From Cyprinodon diabolis (taxonomy: Eukaryota > Chordata > Actinopteri > Cyprinodontiformes > Cyprinodontidae): DNA of 64,000 nt. Within the stretch, counting starts at the first letter, position 1. Each line of letters opens with the position of its first letter. This document shows, piece by piece, positions 1-21,700 of this stretch. The stretch is from assembly GCA_030533445.1 (NCBI GenBank), contig CM060065.1, positions 24,462,974-24,526,973 of the forward strand. The letters are read 5' to 3'. The translations under genes were made by a program, and so were the position numbers. The notes below the pieces were generated by a model. The model had not been told where the DNA came from, searched no databases, and saw nothing but the letters and a program-made list of their open reading frames with translations.

Positions 1-10022
<10,022 letters not shown>

Positions 10023-11480
10023 ATCATCTATTCTAATTTTTTTTTTTATTACTCTGTGACTGATTGTAGTGAAGTGAGAGAAAAAAAAAAAGCTTGTGTT
10101 GTTCCCTTAAATAGTAGTTCCAGACCTGGTTCTTCTGAGTCATTCTTCAATCTGTCAAAAGAGGGGAAAAGAAAGCACCAAAAGATATGGGGGGGAGGGG
10201 GGGATAACTACAACACAACGGATGGCTCAGGAAACCAAACCATGAACTTGATCAAGACCCAAGAGAAGCTCTAAACAATGTTGTCCCCTGGAGCCCTGAG
10301 ACAGCAACTTCCTATTTTCTTCCCGCTGAAACAAAAAAAATAATAAATGGGGGGTTACCTGATAGAATTGATAATAGGACTAAATATTTCATTATCACTG
10401 TTGTGACCATAAGATCACACCTCTGGTAGTGATTGAATCTGCATAAACAAACATGTTTATGTATATACAAGCCAAGGTTATTGATTTTTTCAAGTATCCT
10501 TGGGGGGGAAAAAACGACTAGAGGCTTTTGTAAGGTATCCACAGCTGTATTCATATGTAGCATATTGGATAATTCATAGCACTATGTGATACCTGATCTC
10601 TGTAAATTAATGACTAGCACTTTCATATTGTTCAGGTCTTCTAGCCTTCTGTATCAGACTGCAAATGTTTTTTTTTTGTTTTTTTAATTCAAAACTATTT
10701 AAAATGGGGGAAACAGGCTGTAACATTGTTACTTTGCAGGTGTTAACAGCTAATTAACAATGCATCTGGTTAGTGAATCAGTTGCAGACATGAGTTTCAG
10801 TAAGAGGATGCTTTGGTGTTCAATAAGGCTACGGGACAAGTGTTTGTGAGCACTGGAAGTGGCGTTGGATACATCGTTGAAGCATGTACAGTTCAACTTA
10901 TCGTGAAGGTCGCAAGCTTTTGGTTGGTGTATGGATGAACCATCTATATATACAACATATTAAAAGAAGCTAAGGGAAACGAGCCTTTTTCATTTTTCTT
11001 AAAGGAGTTTTAAAGTCATGCATACTGAATGTGTTTTAGATTATAGGATTTATTTTCCATCTTTAGAGAAATTTGAATCTGTAAATGAATTTTTTCCTTT
11101 AAAGTTGCTTACACAAGTTTGTTTTTTTTATCTGGCATAAAAAGCAAAAGTTGATAACTAAAGCTTTAAGCAAATTATGAAGCTTCTGGCTTGTAGCCAT
11201 TAAAAAAACATAAAAAAATAGTAGAAAATGTCCATTTAATTTTTCTGTCTTAGATGATTAAAAGAATTGTCTTAATTTAAGATGCACACAAACCTCTATG
11301 GTCAGTGCCTGAGCATTACAGCCACATACTTACTGGTTATACACAGGTGATAAGCTGCTAGGTACCATTTTTCTTGTATATTATATACAAATATCTATAC
11401 TTTTTACTTCTTTAAAAAATAAAATCTTGTTACTTTTATTCATCAGATATAAGCTGCAATAAAACCAAGGGAAAATGCAG
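10023..11480 (+). other. ipo7: ipo7 3' UTR (extent inferred)
   Basis: No exon follows the TGA at 10020-10022. Candidate poly(A) signals AATAAA lie at 11418-11423 and 11458-11463, with an earlier one near 10341. The interval has no coding potential and holds a G-rich tract at 10189-10203. The 3' end is inferred from the signals alone; RNA evidence would be needed to choose between sites. Confidence 0.55.
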
Positions 11481-12366
11481 AATCTGTCCAGTAGGAGCCC
11501 TGCTTGTTTATAGGGAAACGGGAAAAGATGATACATGGTGGATCAGATTCCACAACCCTCATCCATTCCTCCCTTAGAATTTAAATCGACAGCTTTAAAA
11601 TGTTTTAAGTTCTATTTGTTTTATCCAGTTTGCGGTTTTAGTTCTGTGAATAGTAGCTCTAAAAGTATTCAGCCACTCATACAGGATTTCTGCTCATTTC
11701 AATGGATATGCTGTCTCAAACTTTCATTTAAAACAAACTAGACTAAGTCAGTATTTTTTATGTTCTCTCTTCCAAAACAGCGAGCAAAGGAGCAAGATTC
11801 AAACCTGATTTTAAGAAAAAATTTGTTTTTCCAAGTAAAAAATACCATTTAAGAAAATAGCTTAATTTTACTTATGTACCAAAGAGCAAAGAAGAGCCTG
11901 TATTTTTATTTTTACGTTGAGTAAAGGAGATCAATCAGTACTTTTTAAAAGATTTGTTTTGTTTTACACAGGTATCTACTTTTACTTTGATAAAGAATGT
12001 GAATCCCTTTTAAACCTCTGGAGATAAATATTGAGAATAACTTAAACAATTCTTAAAGAGTAGAACTATATAACCGAGATGTAATTAAATACAATCGGCT
12101 GCAAAAGAAACCAAAAAAACAGCATAACTTTGAATCCAGATCACCCTGGGACACATAGACGAGGTGATCGGTGTCATGATCGGGGTTTATCTCTGCAGCT
12201 GAGCAGAAGTTAAAGTTGACTGATTCACTGAGAACCAGAATCAGCCAAGCAGCAGCAGATAAGGTGAAGCCAAGATCTGACCCCCCGCCTCAGGTCATTC
12301 TTGTAAAGTAGTTGATGCCAAGTTGTGTGTTAAATTTAGTTTTAAACTGTCAAAGCTTAAGCATGG
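11481..12366. other. Intergenic, nothing recognised
   Basis: AT-rich sequence between the ipo7 poly(A) region and the first nested repeat cluster. No open frame with family resemblance and no transposon ends. Confidence 0.5.
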
Positions 12367-12553
12367 AGGAGGCTATGGGGTGCAGTTTGTAAAGTTAAGC
12401 AGTGAAAAACTAGGAGAAATATTTAGGGTTATTTAGTCTGTTTTAGGCGAAAAATAAGGGGGTTGTTTTTTCCAAGTAATTTTTCATTCATTCATTTAGA
12501 AAAATCTTACTTTGTTAAATAAACATTTAGTTTGGAGCTAAATATTTAGTTTG

Positions 12554-13289
12554 TTAAAGTTTTAGTGGAGGATCGTTAAAGTAAGTGGTCCTCCTAATTG
12601 TCAATCATTCTGGTGATGCGTTTAATTTCAATTCAGTTTATTTCTATAGCGCCAATTCACAACACATGTCATCTCAAGACACTTTAGAGTTTACCAGATC
12701 ATCATACAGTCAAATTGATTCAAAGTTTTCTATCTAAGGAAAACCAGTTGATTGTGTCGACTTATTGACTCGAATGCAATCCCTCACACTAAGCATGCTT
12801 GAAGCGACAGTGGAGAGAAAAAAATTCTGTTTTAACAGGAAGAAATCCTCCAGAAGAACCATGCTCAGTGTAAGTGGCCATCTGTCGTACCCGATTGGGG
12901 TTCAAAGAGAAAGAAGCAGAGATACAAAAGGCAACTGTAAAAGGCGGACCCGTCCACAAACCCACAGCCAAGCAGATGAGCTCAGAGCCAGCTCACATGA
13001 TAGAGGATGAAGAGAGCACATCCAGCCAGTCACAGTCAGAGAAACAGGACTACACTGAAAAACAGGCCGATCTCCAACAGCTATAAACAAGGGTGTTTAC
13101 TTGTCATATTAAGACTTTTTTTCATATATTATACTTAATTCTTGCAATTTTATAACTTTATTCTCATAATGTTGGGACTTTATTTTCATACTTTAGGTAG
13201 AGGGTTGTGCATGTGCATTTTTTTTTCTTTTTAAGTGGAGAGGGCAGGTGTTGTCAAAAATGTACGAAAATTCTCCATTATACCTTTAA
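12554..13289. mobile_element. TTAA-type MITE nested in the hAT-like element
   Basis: TTAA at 12554-12557 and 13286-13289 bound sequence closely related to the element at 19186-19533. Both share AGTGGTC(C/T)TCCTAATTG near the left end and CATGTGCATTTTTTTT near the right. The insertion lies at the symmetry centre of the surrounding inverted repeats. It is itself interrupted by a retroposon-like repeat. Confidence 0.65.
12629..13090 (-). repeat. Dispersed teleost retroposon-like repeat, innermost insertion
   Basis: On the minus strand it reads as the same family as 42590-43050: a stretch with TGTTGGAG, GGCCTGTTTCTCTGACT and GTGAGCTGGCTC, then CTTCCTGTTAAAA, CCACTGTCGCTTCAAGC and a final GGCGCTATAGAAATAAACTG. 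The last segment is a common teleost repeat end. The two copies lie in opposite orientations 30 kb apart. Open frames across it are not genes. Confidence 0.65.
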
Positions 13290-13639
13290 ATAGATATTTA
13301 GCTCCAAAATAAATATTTGTTTGCAAATTAAAAATCTTGTTTGTTAAATAAATATTTAGATCCAAACTTGATATTTATTTAGCAAAGTAAGATTTTTATA
13401 AATTATTGAATAAATGACATTGTGAAAAAAAAAATTTTGGAAATGAAATAATCCCCTTATTTTTCTCTTAAAACATGCTAAATAACCATAAATATTGCTC
13501 TTAATTTTTCTCTCCTTAACTTTACAAATTGCACCACATAGGAGGCTGAATTTTGGTTTGGATTTGTGTTCTGAGGATTTTTCTTTAATTTCTATCAACA
13601 AAAGAGTCCCGGAGCTTTGCAGCATATATTGTTTCATTT

Positions 13640-14100
13640 CATGGGTGGTTCTAGAAAGGGGCCAACGGGGGCCAGTGTCCCTGTGGATCATGTCCTGGCC
13701 CTTGTTTTGGCCCCTGTACTGTACAATAAGGTGATAATGGTATTGAGATAGGATCCCAGTTTTCATCTGCTAAGTGTTTTTTTTTTTTTTTGTCAAAACA
13801 AATAAAAAGAAATACTTTATTACAGATTAATTTATCTATCTTTATGTAGTTCTAATTCAGATTCCATAGATAGCAGTAATTTTAACTTAAATTAAGTAAA
13901 AAATATGCAAGATTCCTAGATTATGAAGGTTTATTCACCTAATAAGACATAATTTTAATTAAACCTAATTAAATAGAAATTTCACTTCATGTAGGCATCT
14001 TAATATATATGAATCCCTTTCCCTGTTTTTTTATTTCATGTTTTTCTGAAAACTGGCCCCCTCCTGGCCCCCTGGTATATTTGGTCTAGAACCACCACTG
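13640..14100. mobile_element. Non-autonomous hAT element with 8-bp TSD
   Basis: The termini are CATGGGTGGTTCTAGA (13640) and TCTAGAACCACCACTG (ending 14100). The exact 8-bp duplication TTTCATTT lies at 13632-13639 and at 14926-14933. The second copy is displaced by the solo LTR that inserted at the element's 3' end. A diverged relative occupies 32323-32722. GGGGCCA-rich subterminal sequence is present on both sides, with no transposase. Confidence 0.8.
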
Positions 14101-14921
14101 TGTGGTAATGTGGCCTTTTTGTTAAGTTTGTTGCATGTTTTCTGGTTTTGGATTTTCTTTATTTTTGAACTTGTTTGATTGTTTTCATTTTTGTGTGTTG
14201 CATGTTTTTTCTGATTTTGTTTGGAGGTCACATTGCCACTGACACCTGGACACGCCCACAGCAACGGCACAGGTGTTCCCCATCAGCCAGGCAGCGTGCA
14301 GGGACACTGATAAAAAGGCAGCTGTTTGGTTGGAGGGGAAGGTCCTGGACATGGGAAGACAGAGACGCTCTGGACATGGGAAGGCAGAGACCGGACGTGG
14401 AGGGCCGTGGCCGGACTCTGAGGAGAGCCAAACTGAGCGGGTGAGGGAGAAGCATCGGGACATTTCTGGCGACCGGTTGCCGCAGGCGCACTGGACCGAG
14501 GCGCTGAGCCGCCCTGGAGAGCGGCGCACTGGAGAGCGGCGCGATGGAGAGCGGCACAGAGGCACGCTGGCGAGAGGACCGCGTGTTGGAGGAGACCTCA
14601 CTGGTGCCAGCGATGCTGGCGAGGCCCACACGCGCAGCATGCTGGCGAGAGGACCGCGCGTTGGAGGAAGGACTGCGCCCTCCATCTTGCCAGCTGGAGC
14701 GCATCTCAGGGCTATCTCATTGACTCTGCTGCTCCGATGCCCTACATTTTTATCTTTTTATTTTTCTTTTAATCCCTTCCTTTTAGCCCTTCTTTTTAAC
14801 CCATTTTATTGAACTTTTAAACCAATAAAAGGTTGTGAGGCTCTGCTCACAATCGCCGCAGTCTGTTTGTTTTTTTTTGTTTTTTTTTTTGTTTTGATGA
14901 TCGCGCCTCTCGGGTGCCACA
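14101..14921 (+). mobile_element. Solo LTR of a retrotransposon
   Basis: An 821-bp GC-rich block begins TGTGG and ends CCACA, the TG...CA form of LTRs. It is flanked by ACTG at 14097-14100 and 14922-14925. A TATA-like GATAAAAAGG lies at 14309-14318 and a poly(A) signal AATAAA at 14824-14829, in the right order for U3-R-U5 on the + strand. Inside are degenerate tandem repeats (GGAGAGCGGCGC units; CTGGCGAGAGGACCGCG twice). No internal retroelement genes remain, so recombination between two LTRs is the likely history. Long open frames here reflect GC content. Confidence 0.75.
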
Positions 14922-15189
14922 ACTGTTTCATTTGCATATATTTTTAGGTTGTTTATTAATATAACTCAGGTAGAAAACAGTAACCCGAACCCCTAACCTT
15001 CTGTTTATTTTGAACCCCTGGAGCAAAATAAATTTTATGCAAGATGATAAAACTGTCTCTGAGTTTAAAGAGATACGTACGGAAGAGCACTGAAAAAACA
15101 AAAAAGGTAACTGATATTTACATTTTTATTTCAGTATAATATGAGAAAAAACTCAGAATTCTAAAACAGACATGGCTACGGTTTGTTGC

Positions 15190-15310
15190 TTTGTTTGTTA
15201 GTTGTCAGAATTCTGAGAAAAAGTCAGAATCCTGAGATTAAAAGTCAAACAAAAGTCGGAGAAAAAAAAAGTCAGAATTCTGAGATTCAAGTCAGAATTC
15301 TGACAGTTAA
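15190..15310. repeat. Degenerate AGTCAGAATTCTGAGA repeat
   Basis: The palindromic unit AGTCAGAATTCTGAGA recurs about four times with variable A-rich spacers. It is a simple or low-complexity array upstream of swap70 with no evident function. Confidence 0.6.
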
Positions 15311-15597
15311 CTTTTTTTTATTTATTTTTTTTTCAGTTTCCCTAATCCACTTCCGTGGATAACAACACAGCAGCAGGTGGAGCCGATTATTATTAAATTA
15401 GGCAAGCTCAGTGAACAACAGGAAGGGAAGATTTCCTCAAAATATTAAGTGTAATGCGGAAATGTTGGATTTTTTTATTTTTATCTTTTACTTTTGGGCA
15501 CATTGTAAGAACTGTTTTAATTCACACAGGGGCAGATTAATATCCGGAAATCTCAACAAATATTTAAATAATTGGAGAAAAGAACCCGAACAAGGGC

Positions 15598-15605
15598 GTC
15601 ACGTG
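15598..15605 (+). promoter_or_regulatory. E-box GTCACGTG upstream of swap70
   Basis: GTCACGTG lies about 120 bp upstream of the swap70 start codon. It matches the binding core of USF and MITF/TFE-type bHLH-ZIP factors. Its position near the presumed promoter gives weak support; the transcription start is not visible in the sequence. Confidence 0.3.
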
Positions 15606-15723
15606 GGGAGGCTATAGCGGTCCTCCCAGGGCCCCCCTGTCATTTAGGCTCTTAAAGAGCCCAGAGACCCAAACGGTACCAGGATAAAGACAGAACACAG
15701 CTGCAGTGTCGCTTGTTGACAAA

Positions 15724-18700
15724 ATGTGGCTTCGAGAGGAGCTTCTGAAAGCAATCTGGCATGCATTCACAGCCCTGGACGTGGATCATCGAGGGAAAGT
15801 CTCCAAATCTCAGTTAAAGGTGCGTTTAACAGCTTTGGTCATCTTTACCCACACGTTAAATTTACTCAGTGCAAAGTTTTGATCCAAACTGCATTTATAT
15901 CGATTATGATTCAAGTAAGAAAAACAAGCAACAAAAGGTTAAGAAATATTCTATTATGGGATGTTGTTTCACCAGCTTGTATATTTTATTGGTCCAACAC
16001 TGTTGAAAATATAAATTGGAAGTGGAGTTGGTTGCTCCTTAAAAATACTTAACAACCAATAAAGTAAGAGAAGGTTCTTATAAAAGTATTCATAATGTTT
16101 ATCCTGTTAAGGCATTTTTGATAAATGTGTACTTTTTGTAAAAAATAATGAAGAAAACTTATTCATCTTTTGCGGAATTGTAATAATACCAAAATATTGT
16201 GGAGAGTTATGTCAAATTTTTTTCATCAAAAAAAGTCTTAAAATTTCTTTAACAGATAAGGATGTTTGGTTTGGGATGGAGAAATATCAACTTCTCAAAA
16301 CAGAATTTTATACGTTATTGTTTTTATTTGTGGTAAATAACATATTCACACCTTCAAATATTTACAACAAAAACCCAATTTCAGATTTTATTATCTTCTA
16401 TCAATATCTATATAAAATCCTTAAAATTCAGTTCAAATACTAAAGCCATGCAAATTATAACAGCCCTTAAAGAAATATAACCCTTGCTCATAGATCAGAT
16501 TTTGACATATTAAAATAATAGTTCTGTTCTGTAAAGCCCTTTGTTGTGGTATATGTTTGTAATTACTAATGGTCTATATTGTTCATGTTCTTTTTTTGCA
16601 ATAATAATAAAGTTGCATTTAATCCCTATTCAAACCTCAAACACAGAGTTTAGTAAATGACTTTGTTTCCTTTAATTCTACACCACACTCTGTAGCAGTT
16701 GTGTTAAAAAAACAACTACTATCAACCTTTCTACAATTTGAAAAACATAGATTATAAGCCTTTCATATCAATTTATAACAGTAGGTTGCTGTGCAGATGT
16801 TTTTACACTTTGATCATAGCTAATTGGTGTATTACAGTAAATAGTGAGAATGCTTCCGATATTATTTCTTAATGATTCACTTTCTACTTATCTTCATCTT
16901 TTCGTCTGCTTTCTGTTTATTCGTAAAATTGTGAGAAGTTAAATATTTAGAAAGTCTTCTGTGTTTTATGCCAACTAGATCATGAAATGTAAATGTTTTT
17001 ATGATTAAAAAAATATTATTATTGAATCATTTTATTATATTATATTATAATGCTATATTATAGTATTATAGCAAGAAGGTTCTGGGTTCGATTCCTGGCC
17101 CGGGGTCTTTCTGCCTGGAGTTTGCATGTTCTCCCTGAGCATGCATGGGTTCTCTCTGGGTACTCCGGCTTCCTCCCACAGCCCAAAAACATTACTGTTA
17201 GGTTAATTGGCTTCTCTAGATTCTCCTTCGGTGTGAGTGTGTGGATGAATGGTTGTATGTCCTGTGTTGCCCTGTGATGGACTGGCGACCTGTCCAGGGT
17301 GGACCCCGCCTCTTGCCCAAAGACAGCTGGAGATGGGCACCAACACCCCTCGCGACCCCAATTGGGACAAGCGTGTTAAATAATGGATGGATGGATATAT
17401 ATTTATTTATAATATATTTTTAATTATTAGTTGTATTTTTTTTTGCAGAAGGAGTAATAATATAAGTTTTCATTTGATGACCTCTCCTCTTTTTAACATC
17501 ATTAAACAATCATAATACTTCACTGTGATCTTTGAAATAGATCTAGATGACTGATTGGTTAACCTGCAGAATAAAGACCCCCTTTAGAGCAGAGGCGTAG
17601 CCAGAAACTTTTTACAAGGGTGGCTAGGCAATAGCCAATATACGTTGAGGGGTGGCCGAAAGTGAATAGGGACCAGAACCTCAGGGTTAAGCTACACTGT
17701 TCCAACAGGAAAATTAACAAGCACAAAATCCATATTTTCTAAATGAAGACAACCTATCCTTTCCTACAGCCTTTGCTAACAAGTAGACGCATATAGAGTG
17801 AATACAATTCTTTCAGGTTCAAGTTATGGGGCAAACATCTTTTCCATTGTCAATACTTATTTTTATCAATAATTTTTCTGGAAAAAAAATGATATTTACA
17901 AGTAAAAATATCTACATATATTGATTATTTAATACGTTTTTATTAAAATGATTATGATTTCACTGAAGACTCCTAGATGACTTGCAGAGACATCATTTTC
18001 TCTTTACCCCATATAACACAAAATCTAGTTCTGAAAAGAGCATGAATTATATGCTTATCTTTAATTTCAGTATATTTATATGCATAATTAACCACAGTGT
18101 CTTTGTTGTCAAGTAAATGTTAATATATGAAAAATTAAAATGGTTCGAATATTCCATTTGAGAGTACTGCTGTTGCCACTGTCTGTATTAGAGGGGGAAA
18201 ATGTTAGGGGTGGCCAATAATTAGCTTAGGGTGGCCATTGCCACCCCTGGCCTCCATCTAGCTCCGTGCCTGGCTTTCAGATGATGGGCACATGGTGGTT
18301 TAAAGGGATCGGCTCGGTCTGCATTACTCTGGTTGAATGTGCTGTTTAATGGATGCATAGCTGGCGTAAAGAGTTCCAAAGTTTACAGTCACAGTAGTTA
18401 ATAAAATGCGAGGTGATTCTAGGATTTTATAATGTGTCACTCCAAATTGGGACCCTACCATCTGAATATTCCACCTTAAATTCAGCCTCCATCCCCCAGG
18501 GGCAGTCAGTGTTTTCCGCTGCAGCTGTTAGGGACCTTACATTGTTGTTTTATGGGAGGAAGCTTTTGTATCTTTTGTATCATCTTTGTATCATTGCAAG
18601 GCACACTCCCCTAAAACAAACCCGATGGTCCGACTCTAAAAGAAGACAGAAGGGTTTAAAGATAAGCTGTTCCTTTCTGTGACAGCTTGCCAGACAAAAC

Positions 18701-21700
18701 TGTTATCAGAGCTTTAGAGCAGCAGAGCTGAAATGAAACTGGTGACATTTAGAAATAATGCAGCTGAGAGCAATGAGGCAAAGCGTAAAATGTTAGAGAT
18801 GTCTTGGTCATGAACGGAAGTATCGCTTGGCTGGTGATGCTGGAGAAGTAACAGACTTTTGATAGATGTAACAGAGTAAATCATTATGAAACTTTGCCAT
18901 CTTTCATAACATCATATCAGCAGAGTCTGAGTTTTAAGTCAGTAAATGCATCCACATTCACAGCCGTGCTGTTTTTCTTCTTTGATTAATTTGTTATGGT
19001 TGTTTAGGTGCTGTCCTACAACCTGTGCACAGTAATGAAGATCCCCCATGACCCAGTGAGTTTTGAGGAACATTTCAAAGAAGATGATAAAGGACCTCTT
19101 TCTACTGAGGGATACATGCCGTACCTCAACAAGTACATTTTGGACAAGGTGAGCACAGAGAAGGCGAAAAGCTACAACCTTAATATTAAAGGTATAGAGG
19201 AGGATGTTCTTTTTCCGCATGGATCATCATAAGTGGTCTTCCTAATTGCCAGTCAGTCTGGTGATATGTTTACATAAGCCCGTCCTACGTGCTCATCCCC
19301 ATTTTCACTTACCAGTGGTGAGTCTGACGTAGTGGAAAAATTGCAAATCTACTTTTGGAAAGTAAGCTTGTATGAGGGATGCAAACAGCAACTTTTAAAC
19401 AAAGTGTGCACGAGGAGAAATGGGCTCCCCGCATATTCTTGCACGCGTTCAATTGTCTTTCCCACTATGGAGCAGGTACAGGGTTGAACATGTGCATTTT
19501 TTTTCCAAAGTGGATCCTCAACTGTACCTTTAACATAGTTTTGAAATGCTTATTTATTAACATGTGTGTCTACTTCAGATCAGTATTATAGTTATAATAA
19601 GTCAAATTGGATGGAGAAAAATACATGTCTATATAAAAACCAAGCTAAACTATTGTAAAAGTTTTAAGTTTAAGTCACAACAATTTAAGGAATATATTAT
19701 CTTAATATTAAAGTTCAAAGGAATGATGCTCTAATAATTAACTTTTTTTGTGCCAAGCCCTAATGCTTCATAACCCTAAAAAACACCCTTTACTCTATTA
19801 AATATCAACTGTGAGTGTGGGGAATGTTTTTTGGTATTATTGCTGTTAAACCCTTCTTTGCTGATTCATGTTCATACTGATGTTTTGATGAGTCATCTGT
19901 AGTGATAAGCTCCAATACTGTAGGTGTGGGATTGCCTCCTTACATTCCTCCACAGATTCCTGTCAGGAGTCTCGCTGGGCTTCTCAAATTCTAGATCTAT
20001 AAGAGGAAGGATTCATTTTGACTTTAATTTTTGCTTCCAAAATGGGACATACGTAATATTGAAGAAATGTTTGCACTATGGTTTATGTGAGGTGGGGGTC
20101 AGAGTAGTGAAAACTAAATGGGAATGTCTGAAAATTATTATTTATTTGAACTCTTTATGAAATATTTCTTTAAAAAAAAAAATTTTCTAATTCTTTTTTT
20201 TTATTTTCAGGCTCACTCAAAATCACCTCTGAGACAAAGATCCAATTTACAAAAAATATTTGTTGCTTATTAAATGAATTTTGTGTTAAAAGGCAAGCAT
20301 TCATTTTTACATACGTTTCATATATACACTAAACATTCCACTCATTTCTGTAAGTCTTCACAAGGTTTTCACACACTGTTGCTGGTATTTTGGCCCATTC
20401 CTCCATGCAGATCTCCTCTAGAGCAGTGATGTTCTGGGGCTGTCACTGGGCAACACGGACTTTCAACTCCCTCCTTGAGATCTGGAGACTGGCTAGGCCA
20501 CTCCAGGACCTTGAAATGCTTCTTACGAAGCCACTCCTTCGTTACCCGGGCGGTGTGTTTGGGATCATTGTCATGCTGAAAGACCCAGCTACGTTTCATC
20601 TTCAATGCCCTTGCTGATGGAAGGAGGTTGATTGATTTCTTCACACCAAGCTGTTTACCTATTGCAGATTCAGACTTCCCAGCCTGGTGCAGGTCTATCA
20701 TTTTGTTTCGGGTGTCCTTTGACAGCTCTCTAGTTTTGGCAATGGTGGAGTTTAGAGTGTGACTGAGGTTGTGGACAGGTGTCTTTTATACTGATAACGG
20801 GTTCAAACAGGTGCCATTAATGAAGGTAACGAGTGGAGGACAGAGGAGCCTCTTACAGAAGAAGTTACAGGTCTGTGAGAGCCAGAAATCTTGCTTGTTT
20901 GTAACTGACCAAATACTTATTTTCCACCATATTTTGCAAATAAATTCTTTAAAAATCAGACAATGTGATTTTCTGGATTTTTTTTTCTCATTTTGTCTCT
21001 CATAGTTGAGGTATATCTATGATGAAAATTACCGGCCTCTCTCATCTTTTTGAGTGGGAGAACTTGCACTATTGGTGGCTGACTAAATACTTTGTTGCCC
21101 CACTGTATATTTCTGGTGCTTTCTCCAGAAACCATATTTATCAGATTCAATACAAATAGGGTCTTATCCTGTGTAAAATCAAAGACAAAGAAAATGCATT
21201 AATAATAGAAATTTTAAAACTTATAGTTACATTCATCCTAACCTAGACTCGCATTAAAATGACTCATCAGAGAAGAAAAGGTTGCAAATTCAGAGTAACA
21301 GCGTCTACTTTTTACATATCTGTTTAAATGAGTATTTCTGGGGAAGTTTGAGGTGACTCACTCCAGTTAGTAAGCAGCTCAGGCTTCCTTTCTTGTGCTG
21401 CAAAGCAGTTTTCTTCCCTTTTCTCTGCCAGACTCTGACTTGAATAAAAATGAGTCCTATAACAACATCACCACACATCCTTCAGACTTGAAGGTTTCCA
21501 GAGGAGACCAACTAAAATCCCTTTGCTTGACTCTTTGATTTTTTTTTTTTTTCAGGTTCAGGAGGACTTTGACGTGCTGGAGTTCTACCGGATGTGCTGG
21601 ACCTTGTGCTACAACAAAAACTTTCATCCTCAGCGTCTGATCATCTCAGATAATGATGCATTCAAAGTCTGGTGCATTTTTAACTTTCTGTCAGAAGACA

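Larger units (their letters stand above)
12375..13539. mobile_element. hAT-like foldback element, host of two nested insertions
   Basis: The ends read ATGGGGTGCAGTTTG at 12375 and CAAATTGCACCACAT ending at 13539, which are imperfect inverted repeats. They extend inward as diverged inverted arms (about 12375-12553 against 13290-13539, sharing GTAAAGTTAAG and AAAATCTTACTTTG). An exact 8-bp duplication, AGGAGGCT, flanks the element at 12367-12374 and 13540-13547, as expected of hAT transposons. No transposase is present, so it is non-autonomous. Its centre was later occupied by a TTAA-type element. Confidence 0.75.

Noticed and set aside
14185..14812. Long overlapping open frames on both strands (up to 179 codons).
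   Set aside because: They lie in the GC-rich solo LTR with internal repeats, and translations are low-complexity with no family resemblance.
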